5,401 nt of DNA, from contig JACZXC010000236.1 of the NCBI GenBank assembly GCA_022571825.1, positions 1-5,401 of the forward strand. Direction: 5' to 3'. The translations under genes and the position numbers were made by a program. The notes below the pieces were generated by a model that saw only the letters and a program-made list of their open reading frames with translations, was not told the origin of the DNA and did not search any database. This DNA comes from Myxococcales bacterium (GTDB lineage: Bacteria; Myxococcota_A; UBA9160; SMWR01). Shown piece by piece: positions 1 to 5,401 of the stretch; within the stretch, counting starts at the first letter, position 1; every line of letters begins with the position of its first letter.

Positions 1-1
1 G

Positions 2-1306
2 CTCCAGCGTCTCGAGCTGAGGGCCGAACTGACGAGTGGCCGCGATCTCGACTGGCGGGAACTGTCGTCGCGCAGTGTGCCGGCGGCCTGTGTTCCCGTG
101 CAGGCAAAGGATCCGCTGTACATCCTCTACACCTCGGGAACTACCGGGATGCCCAAGGGCGTGGTTCGCGACAACGGCGGGCACGCCGTCGCCCTGAAGT
201 GGAGTTTGCGCCACGTCTACGGCATGCAGCCTGGAGATGTGTTCTGGGCTGCCTCGGATATCGGGTGGGTCGTCGGCCACTCCTACATCGTCTACGCGCC
301 GCTGTTCCTCGGGTGCACGACTGTCCTGTACGAGGGAAAGCCGGTGGGGACACCGGATGCGGCAGCCTTCTGGCGGGTGTGTGAGGAGCACGGTGTGAAC
401 GCCCTGTTCACCGCGCCGACCGCGCTGCGCGCGATCAAGCGGGAGGATCCCGGCGGTCGGCTCTGCAAGGAGCACGACCTCTCCGCGCTGCGCACCCTCT
501 TTCTCGCGGGAGAACGGGCCGATCCGGACACCGTCCTCTGGGCCGAGCGCGCTCTCGGGATTCCGGTGATCGACCACTGGTGGCAGACGGAGACAGGTTG
601 GCCCATCGCCGCCAACTGCATGGGACTCGGGCCGCATCCGGTGAAACACGGATCGCCCACCAAGCCGGTGCCGGGCTACGACGTTCGCGTACTGAGCGAC
701 GAAGGTCGGGAGCTTCCTCCGGGCGAGACCGGACACATGGTGATCAAGCTTCCGCTTCCGCCCGGGTGCCTCAAGACCCTCTACCGCAACGACGACGGTT
801 TCCAGAAGGCCTACCTCGAGCGGTTTCCCGGCTATTTCGAGACCGCCGATGCGGGCCACGTCGACGAAGACGGATACGTCTGGATCATGTCTCGCACCGA
901 CGACATCATCAACGTCGCGGGCCATCGGCTCTCGACGGGTGCGATCGAGGAGGTGATCGCCTCGCATCCGGATGTCGCCGAGTGCGCCGTCTTCGGTGTC
1001 AAGGACGAGCTGAAGGGGCAGGTACCGATCGGATTCGCGGTGCTGAATGCCGGGGTGACGCGACCCGTCGCCGACGTGATCGCGGAGATCATCGCCCGGG
1101 TTCGCGACCGAATCGGTCCGGTGGCTTCGTTCAAGCGGGCGTGCATCGTGTCGCAGCTTCCCAAGACGCGCTCGGGAAAGATCCTGCGCGGGACCATGCG
1201 CCAGATTGCGGACTCCGAGGCCTACCGCACACCGCCCACGATCGACGACCCGGCCAGCCTCGACGAAATCCGCGAAAGCCTGCAGGCCCTCGGCTACGCC
1301 CGATAG
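2..1306 (+). CDS. prpE: Propionyl-CoA synthetase (PrpE/ACSS3-type acyl-CoA synthetase), 5' end cut by window edge
   Basis: This enzyme activates propionate (and probably acetate less well) to propionyl-CoA through a propionyl-AMP intermediate in the cytoplasm, feeding the methylcitrate or methylmalonyl-CoA route. The frame is open from base 2 to the TAG at 1304-1306, giving 434 visible residues. PrpE proteins are usually about 630 residues, so roughly 200 N-terminal residues lie outside. A GTG at 77 is in frame but is not the real start: upstream codons keep family-like sequence (GRDLDWREL) and no ribosome site precedes it. Counting from that GTG, the ATP-binding loop YTSGTTGMPKG is at 18-28, the adenylate motif WWQTETGWPI at 168-177, the conserved Asp at 258 (TADAGH), the hinge motif SRTDDIINVAGHR at 272-284, and the catalytic lysine in PKTRSGKI at K368. 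RDNGGH after the P-loop, GHSYIVYAPL, and KLPLPPGCLKTL separate it from ordinary acetyl-CoA synthetase and point to PrpE/ACSS3. It converges on the membrane protein gene. The subfamily is well supported; exact substrate preference is inferred. Confidence 0.93.
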   Translation, partial: LQRLELRAELTSGRDLDWRELSSRSVPAACVPVQAKDPLYILYTSGTTGMPKGVVRDNGGHAVALKWSLRHVYGMQPGDVFWAASDIGWVVGHSYIVYAPLFLGCTTVLYEGKPVGTPDAAAFWRVCEEHGVNALFTAPTALRAIKREDPGGRLCKEHDLSALRTLFLAGERADPDTVLWAERALGIPVIDHWWQTETGWPIAANCMGLGPHPVKHGSPTKPVPGYDVRVLSDEGRELPPGETGHMVIKLPLPPGCLKTLYRNDDGFQKAYLERFPGYFETADAGHVDEDGYVWIMSRTDDIINVAGHRLSTGAIEEVIASHPDVAECAVFGVKDELKGQVPIGFAVLNAGVTRPVADVIAEIIARVRDRIGPVASFKRACIVSQLPKTRSGKILRGTMRQIADSEAYRTPPTIDDPASLDEIRESLQALGYAR

Positions 1307-1328
1307 CGCTCTCGCCGCCAACGCGCAG
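1307..1328. other. Short convergent intergenic gap without a visible terminator
   Basis: Only 22 bases separate the stop codon of the propionyl-CoA synthetase gene from the stop codon of the oppositely oriented membrane protein gene. The only inverted match I see is a 4-base GCGC pair (1306-1309 and 1323-1326) around a 13-base loop, with no T tract on either strand. This does not qualify as an intrinsic terminator. Termination must occur inside the opposing gene, by Rho, or not at all, so the 3' ends of the two transcripts probably overlap. Confidence 0.6.
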
Positions 1329-3170
1329 TCAGTCATCCGATCTTCGCCTCGGCGTGCCGGGCATCCTGTTCGCCGCCACCAGCACCGGCTGGCGGCCATC
1401 GACCACGAGAACGTACAGGTTCGGCGGAATCGGCCTGCGCCGGTACGCCAGACGTACGCGATGAACCCCCGTGGTCACCAGCTGAAACTGCGGGAGCTTC
1501 TCGAGTGCTGAATTCCGATCCGTCACTCCGATGGGAGTGCGGAACAGCAGCCAACCCTCTCCGAAATTGGCCCCGTGCCAAAACTCCCGCATCGGCTGGA
1601 GATAGCGGGTGTAGTCCATCGCGATCAGCTTGAAGTGCTTGTGCGGAAACTGATCGTCGAGCCAGGCCTTGAGCGCGTTGGGGGCGAGGGCATGGGTCGA
1701 CGAGCGCCCCGCGAACATCACCCGGCGCATGGGGTCCGTGGAGAAGCTGCTGGGCATGTTGAAGATCACCACAGAAGCGTTGTCGGGCAGCCGTTCCCAG
1801 CGCTTGCGGATCCTCTCGGTGAGCAGGGTGGTCACTTCACCGGAGCTCCGCCACTCATCGTAGCGATGGACGAGCGGGGACTGCACCAGGAAGAGGACGG
1901 CACTTCCAGCGAGCACCACCAGCCCGGGAAGGCTGCGGGTGAGGCGGGCTTCGCGCCGCGCCTCGAGGGCCCAATCGGCGGCGAGGGCGGGAAGGAAGCT
2001 GAAAAAGGCCACCGTGGTGTAGAGAAGCCTCCGGTCGTAGACATCGGTGACGGCGAACAGCGCCGCGTGAGCCGTCGTGATGGCCAGGGAGAAACCGATC
2101 AGCCGCCCGGTCGCCGAGAAGGCGAGGTCCGCCAGCCGGCGCCCGAACAGGGCGAAGGATTCCCGCCGCGACGGGAACCGACGGGGGGAGGCAAACCACA
2201 CCAGCAGCGTCCAGCATGCGAGGACCGCCGCGACGATCGCCGCCGGAACGGCCGATTGGCCGGGACCTGTCAGGCCAAAGGGTGTCAGCGCGGTTCGAAT
2301 CCGCTCGGCGAAGCCCGGTACGGTGAGATCCAGGGGCATCACGTTCGCCAGCCAGCGGATCATGTAGGAGAGTGGAGCATCCACGTCGTAGCCGCCGATC
2401 ATCTCCCCCAGCACGCGGCTTCGGATCACCAGGTACGCCGAGGCGATCGCCAAGCACGGCGCGGTCCAAAGAGCGGCATGGGCCAGGCGTCGCCCCGACG
2501 CGCCGTCTCGCGGAAGCCATGCCAGGCTGAGGAACACCGCGCCGAGAAGGATGATGCCGGGTTCTTTCGCGCCCAGGGTGAGCGCAAACAATCCGGTGAA
2601 AGCCGCGCCGTGAGCCAGCGTCGAGCTGCGGGATCGGGGTGGCCCCGACGGCCGGGACTGGCTGCGATCGAGAGCCAACAGCGATGCGAGAAACAAGGCG
2701 GTCATCAGCAGGTCCCCGTTTCGCGCGATGGCGGGAACCGTTTCGACGCCGAGCGGGTGGATCAAGAAGATCAGCGCGCAGAGGACGCCGAAGCGACGCG
2801 GGCGCGGTCGTCCCGTCCGACGAGCACACGCGCTGGCGAATAGAGCCAGGAGCCATCCGTTGAACGCGTGCAGACCGAGGTCGAATGCGTGGTACCCCAG
2901 CGGGTTCCACCCAAAGGCGCAGCGAAGGCCCGCGTACATCATCATGACCGTCGGTCTGTAGAAGTTGGCGTCGCGGCGGGCCCGTCCGCCGGTCAGCTCC
3001 TTGGAGAGCAGCGCGCGCAGATCCGCGAAATCTCCGACCCGCGCTTCGGTGATGTGCATCAGACTATCTTTGTCGGTGAATCCGTAGTCGAGCACCTGGT
3101 GGAAGCAGAGAAGCGTAAGCAGCGCGGAGCCGAGGAGGACCAGCAGCCAGAAAACCCAGACTCGTTTCAT
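1329..3170 (-). CDS. Polytopic membrane protein, TMTC-like GT-C glycosyltransferase family, with non-TPR C-terminal domain
   Basis: The protein has 613 residues, starting at ATG 3170-3168. That start places a first membrane segment at about 4-26 directly after MKR, as expected. Further hydrophobic segments lie near 91-115, 126-145, 151-167, 187-200, 204-219, 230-249, 307-327, 355-374, 381-400 and 414-433. The loop after the first segment carries an acidic motif (FTDKD, D33 and D35), the position where GT-C enzymes bind the lipid-linked sugar and metal. Then follow FYRPTV (70-75), NPLGYHAFDLGLHAFN (89-104), HPLGVETV with ARNGDLL (138-155), AKEPGI (201-206) and YDRRLLYTT (378-386). This series matches in order the pattern of TMTC-type O-mannosyltransferases and their bacterial relatives. 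Residues from about 435 form a soluble, presumably extracytoplasmic domain with no TPR repeats; I do not recognise it. The start lies 5 bases after the acetoacetyl-CoA synthetase stop with no strong Shine-Dalgarno sequence, suggesting translational coupling. Family placement is moderately sure; donor sugar and acceptor are unknown. Confidence 0.8.
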   Translation of the reverse strand: MKRVWVFWLLVLLGSALLTLLCFHQVLDYGFTDKDSLMHITEARVGDFADLRALLSKELTGGRARRDANFYRPTVMMMYAGLRCAFGWNPLGYHAFDLGLHAFNGWLLALFASACARRTGRPRPRRFGVLCALIFLIHPLGVETVPAIARNGDLLMTALFLASLLALDRSQSRPSGPPRSRSSTLAHGAAFTGLFALTLGAKEPGIILLGAVFLSLAWLPRDGASGRRLAHAALWTAPCLAIASAYLVIRSRVLGEMIGGYDVDAPLSYMIRWLANVMPLDLTVPGFAERIRTALTPFGLTGPGQSAVPAAIVAAVLACWTLLVWFASPRRFPSRRESFALFGRRLADLAFSATGRLIGFSLAITTAHAALFAVTDVYDRRLLYTTVAFFSFLPALAADWALEARREARLTRSLPGLVVLAGSAVLFLVQSPLVHRYDEWRSSGEVTTLLTERIRKRWERLPDNASVVIFNMPSSFSTDPMRRVMFAGRSSTHALAPNALKAWLDDQFPHKHFKLIAMDYTRYLQPMREFWHGANFGEGWLLFRTPIGVTDRNSALEKLPQFQLVTTGVHRVRLAYRRRPIPPNLYVLVVDGRQPVLVAANRMPGTPRRRSDD

Positions 3171-3175
3171 CTTCG

Positions 3176-5125
3176 TCAGGTCTGCAGCTCTGCCAGGGAT
3201 GCGAACAGGTCGAGGGCCTCGGGATTGACCAAGGCGTCGCGGTTTTTCACGGGCTGACCGTGTACGACGCTTCGCACCGCGAGTTCGACGATCTTTCCGC
3301 TCCGAGTCCGCGGAATGTCGGCAACGTGTACGATCTTTGCCGGAACGTGGCGCGGCGACGCGTTGCGTCGAATCCGATCCGCAATGGCCTTGCGGAGTGC
3401 GTCGTCCAGCTGGATTCCATCGCGGAGCCGCACGAAGAGCACGATCCGCACGTCTCCCCGCCAGTCCTGGCCGATCGCCAGGCTCTCGAGCACCTGGTCG
3501 ATCTGCTCCACCTGTCGATAGATTTCAGCGGTACCGATCCGGATTCCACCGGGATTCAGGACGGCGTCGGAGCGGCCGTGGATGACCATTCCCTCGTGGG
3601 AAGTCAGCTCGGCGAAATCGCCGTGGGACCACACCCCAGGGTATTTCTCGAAGTAGGCTGCGTGATACCTCCGACCGTCGGGGTCGTTCCAGAATCCGAT
3701 CGGCATGGACGGAAAGGGAGCGGTGCAGACGAGTTCTCCCTTGACGCCGCGCACGGACCTGCCGCCGTCGTCGAACACCTCGACCCGCATGCCGAGGCCC
3801 CGGGCCTGGATCTCTCCGGGCCAGACCGGTCCGATGGGATTTCCGACGACGAAGCACGAGATGATGTCGGTGCCGCCGGAGATCGACGACAGGCAGACGT
3901 CCCGCTTGATCTTCGCATAGACAAAGTCGAAGCTCTCGGGTGCCAGGGGGGATCCCGTCGAGAGAATCGTTCGTAGGCTCGACAGGTCGTGGGAATCCGC
4001 GGGCTGGAGGCCCGCCTTGGAGACGGCGTCGATGAATTTCGCGGAGGTTCCGAATACGGTGATGCGCTCCTTCTCGGCGAAGTCGAACAGCGCATTCGCG
4101 TCGGGATGGAATGGCGATCCGTCGTACAGCATCAAGGTCGCCTCGGAGGCCAGGCCTGACACCAACCAGTTCCACATCATCCAACCGCAGGTAGTGAAGT
4201 AGAAGACCCGGTCGCCGGGCTTCACGTCCGTATGCAGTCGGTGTTCTTTGAGGTGCTGGATCAGGGTGCCTCCGGCGCCGTGAACGATGCATTTGGGTGC
4301 ACCCGTGGTGCCCGAGGAGTAGAGGATGTAGAGCGGGTGATCGAAGGGAAGCTGCCGAAACCGGATCGGATCCACCGTCGCCTCCCCGAGCGCTTCATCC
4401 CAGGTCACGGCAGCGCGGAGAGCCCCCGCATTCGCCCCGCGCGTGTACGGGACGATGACGACCCGCTCCAGTGAGGGAAGCTCGCCGCGGATCGCATCGA
4501 CATGCGCGAGGGAGTCGTGGTTCCGGCCGTTGTAGAAGTATCCGTCGGCGGCGAAGAGCACCTTGGGTTCAATCTGGCCAAAGCGATCGATCACGCTACG
4601 GGGGCCGAAGTCCGGTGAGCAGGACGACCAGATGGCGCCGAGGCTCGCCGCCGCCAGCATCGCGATCACCGTCTCGGGCAGGTTGGGCAGGTACCCGACA
4701 ACCCGATCCCCCGGCTTCACGCTCCATTCGCCGAGGGTTCGGGCGAGGCGCGCGACCTGAGCGTAGAGCTCGGCGTGCGAGAGGCTTCGCCGCACCCGAT
4801 CCTCCCCGCGGAACACTAGGGCGGGCGTCGCATCGCGCCGTCGCAGGAGGTTCTCGGCAAAGTTGAGACGCGCCTCGGGGAACCAGCGGGCGCCGGGCAT
4901 GCGGTCTCCGTCGCAGTGTACCCGGTCGCCGCGGGACTCGGAGACGATTCCCGCGAAGCTCCAGACCGACTGCCAGAAGTGCGCGGGCTCGTCGATCGAC
5001 CAGCGATAGAGCGTCGCGTAGTCGGGGAGGCCGACGGCCCACTCCGACTCGGCGGCGCGCATGAAGGCCGTGAGGTTGGCCTCGAGCACCCGCTTCCGGC
5101 TCGGTCGCCACAAGGGTCCGGTCAC
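3176..5125 (-). CDS. aacS: Acetoacetyl-CoA synthetase (acetoacetate-CoA ligase)
   Basis: AacS converts acetoacetate, ATP and CoA to acetoacetyl-CoA in the cytoplasm, serving ketone body and leucine breakdown or supplying acetoacetyl-CoA for polyhydroxybutyrate or lipid synthesis. I place the start at GTG 5125-5123. It has GGAGG four bases upstream, the protein then begins TGPLWRPS as family members do, and its 649 residues match the usual length of about 650. The frame stays open to a TTG at 5260, but those 45 extra residues are Pro/Arg-rich and unlike the family. From the GTG, the ACS N-terminal region includes NLTAFMR (17-23) and LYRWS (39-43). The ATP loop YSSGTTGAPK is at 269-278, followed by KCIVHGAGG and CGWMMWNWLVSGL, which are diagnostic for AacS over acetyl-CoA synthetase. 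ISGGTDI is at 415-421, the conserved Asp in HGDF at D503, the hinge HGRSD at 516-520, and the catalytic lysine of RSGKI at K611. All key residues are present. It is probably the first gene of a two-gene unit with the membrane protein. Confidence 0.95.
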   Translation of the reverse strand: MTGPLWRPSRKRVLEANLTAFMRAAESEWAVGLPDYATLYRWSIDEPAHFWQSVWSFAGIVSESRGDRVHCDGDRMPGARWFPEARLNFAENLLRRRDATPALVFRGEDRVRRSLSHAELYAQVARLARTLGEWSVKPGDRVVGYLPNLPETVIAMLAAASLGAIWSSCSPDFGPRSVIDRFGQIEPKVLFAADGYFYNGRNHDSLAHVDAIRGELPSLERVVIVPYTRGANAGALRAAVTWDEALGEATVDPIRFRQLPFDHPLYILYSSGTTGAPKCIVHGAGGTLIQHLKEHRLHTDVKPGDRVFYFTTCGWMMWNWLVSGLASEATLMLYDGSPFHPDANALFDFAEKERITVFGTSAKFIDAVSKAGLQPADSHDLSSLRTILSTGSPLAPESFDFVYAKIKRDVCLSSISGGTDIISCFVVGNPIGPVWPGEIQARGLGMRVEVFDDGGRSVRGVKGELVCTAPFPSMPIGFWNDPDGRRYHAAYFEKYPGVWSHGDFAELTSHEGMVIHGRSDAVLNPGGIRIGTAEIYRQVEQIDQVLESLAIGQDWRGDVRIVLFVRLRDGIQLDDALRKAIADRIRRNASPRHVPAKIVHVADIPRTRSGKIVELAVRSVVHGQPVKNRDALVNPEALDLFASLAELQT

Positions 5126-5129
5126 GGGG

Positions 5130-5134
5130 CCTCC
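5130..5134 (-). promoter_or_regulatory. Ribosome binding site (GGAGG) that decides the aacS start
   Basis: On the minus strand GGAGG lies four bases before GTG 5125-5123. The spacing is slightly short but usable. Because the long reading frame extends to a TTG at 5260 that has no comparable site, this motif, together with the conserved protein beginning, fixes the start at the GTG. Confidence 0.7.
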
Positions 5135-5321
5135 GCGCGGTCGACGGGGCCAGTCAGGGTAGGGCGTGGCCCTCGTCGAATCGAGTCCGGGGCGCGGGTC
5201 CGGCCGCGCAGGTGGCGGCTGGCGGCAGCCGGTTGCATCGAGATCCCAACCTGCCGACAATCGGGAAAGGCTCGGAACGAGCCGCCGCCGGATTGCGGCA
5301 TTCAGATCGCAGCATCCGAAA

Positions 5322-5329
5322 GGGGGGAG
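5322..5329 (+). promoter_or_regulatory. Strong ribosome binding site for the ccmD-like gene
   Basis: The purine run GGGGGGAG ends five bases before TTG 5335-5337. It contains GGAG at good spacing and is the best Shine-Dalgarno match near this edge. It supports translation from the TTG even though TTG is a rare start codon. Confidence 0.55.
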
Positions 5330-5334
5330 ACGAG

Positions 5335-5401
5335 TTGGTCTACGTCATCGCGGCCCATGCCATCGTCATAGGAAGCCTCGTGGGCTACGGCCTCGCGCTT
5401 T
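5335..5401 (+). CDS. Start of a small membrane protein, CcmD-like, 3' end cut by window edge
   Basis: Twenty-two codons are visible from TTG 5335 before the window ends. They read (M)VYVIAAHAIVIGSLVGYG followed by Leu-Ala-Leu, a single hydrophobic segment beginning almost at the N-terminus. The YVxAAxxxxxxxxxxGYxLxL pattern is typical of CcmD, the small inner-membrane protein that helps release haem-loaded CcmE from the CcmABC transporter during cytochrome c maturation. In CcmD proteins this segment is followed by a short basic, coiled tail, which would lie beyond the edge here. The good ribosome site supports the start. CcmD usually follows ccmC, whereas here the upstream neighbour is a divergent acetoacetyl-CoA synthetase gene, so this would be the first gene of its unit. 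With so few residues it could also be the first membrane helix of an unrelated protein, hence no gene symbol. Confidence 0.45.
   Translation, partial: MVYVIAAHAIVIGSLVGYGLAL

Larger units (their letters stand above)
5126..5334. promoter_or_regulatory. Divergent intergenic region, presumed promoters for aacS (minus) and the ccmD-like gene (plus)
   Basis: This 209-base stretch separates two genes transcribed away from each other, so promoters for both are expected. The AT-richest part is about 5230-5320. On the plus strand, TTGCAT (5233-5238) and GACAAT (5256-5261) are 17 bases apart and match the sigma-70 consensus at 3 of 6 and 4 of 6 positions. On the minus strand, TTGTCG (5260-5255) and TGCAAC (5237-5232) are also 17 bases apart and match at 4 of 6 and 3 of 6. 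Both are weak and overlap each other, so the exact elements are uncertain. I see no convincing operator palindrome, riboswitch or terminator; GTCCGG occurs twice (5185 and 5198), which is unremarkable at this GC content. Confidence 0.4.

Noticed and set aside
77..79. GTG as the start of the first gene
   Set aside because: The frame is open and family-like upstream to base 2, the ATP loop would then lie only 18 residues from the N-terminus, and no ribosome site precedes the GTG. The gene is cut by the window, not short.
1306..1326. Possible terminator hairpin between the convergent genes
   Set aside because: There are only four paired bases around a 13-base loop and no T tract.
580..1464. Plus-strand open frame of 294 codons overlapping the prpE gene in another frame
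   Set aside because: It is Arg-rich and low in complexity, runs inside well-conserved synthetase sequence, and continues past the prpE stop into the opposing gene. It is a high-GC shadow frame.
1575..2843. Long plus-strand open frame of 422 codons opposite the membrane protein gene
   Set aside because: Its translation is rich in Gly, Arg, Gln and Glu with no domain, which is the usual mirror of a high-GC hydrophobic gene. The minus-strand frame has coherent membrane segments and family motifs.
1855..2910. Minus-strand open frame of 351 codons in another frame of the membrane protein gene
   Set aside because: The product is Arg/Pro/Gly-rich without motifs, whereas the main frame holds the TMTC-like motif series.
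3260..3976. Plus-strand open frame of 238 codons opposite aacS
   Set aside because: It lies wholly antisense to conserved AacS catalytic regions and resembles no family I recognise.
5185..5203. Short direct repeat GTCCGG spaced 13 bases, considered as an operator
   Set aside because: A six-base G+C-rich repeat is expected by chance at this composition, and there is no dyad symmetry or further copy.
4916..5371. Plus-strand open frame of 151 codons across the aacS start and the intergenic region
   Set aside because: It has no ribosome site, is antisense to the conserved AacS N-terminus, and overlaps the ccmD-like start in a different frame. It is most likely spurious.

Overview
The window is high-GC bacterial chromosomal DNA, densely coding and with normal gene spacing. 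It shows no sign of a mobile element, phage, CRISPR array or RNA gene. Two acyl-CoA synthetase genes, a polytopic TMTC-like membrane protein and a small ccmD-like start suggest a free-living aerobic heterotroph, such as a proteobacterium or a Myxococcota/Binatota-type lineage. The lineage is an inference from GC content and protein style, not something the sequence proves.

Layout, left to right. (1) Bases 2-1306, plus strand: the C-terminal two thirds of a propionyl-CoA synthetase (PrpE/ACSS3 type), cut by the window edge. (2) After a 22-base convergent gap, bases 1329-3170, minus strand: a 613-residue multi-span membrane protein. Its N-terminal half carries the motif series of TMTC-like GT-C glycosyltransferases, but it has a soluble C-terminal tail of about 180 residues in place of TPR repeats. 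(3) Bases 3176-5125, minus strand: a complete acetoacetyl-CoA synthetase (AacS), read first and only 5 bases ahead of the membrane protein gene, so the two probably form one transcript. (4) Bases 5126-5334: a 209-base divergent intergenic region that should hold the promoters. (5) Bases 5335-5401, plus strand: the first 22 codons of a small membrane protein resembling CcmD of cytochrome c maturation, cut by the right edge and preceded by a strong ribosome binding site.

Functionally, PrpE and AacS both activate short-chain acids (propionate and acetoacetate) to CoA thioesters through an acyl-AMP intermediate. They would feed propionyl-CoA and acetoacetyl-CoA into central metabolism, or into polyhydroxyalkanoate or lipid synthesis. 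The membrane protein has no obvious link to that chemistry and probably glycosylates something outside the cytoplasm; its tight coupling to aacS is the least expected arrangement here. Most of the window is ordinary metabolism, and I found no clear new defence, mobile or regulatory system.
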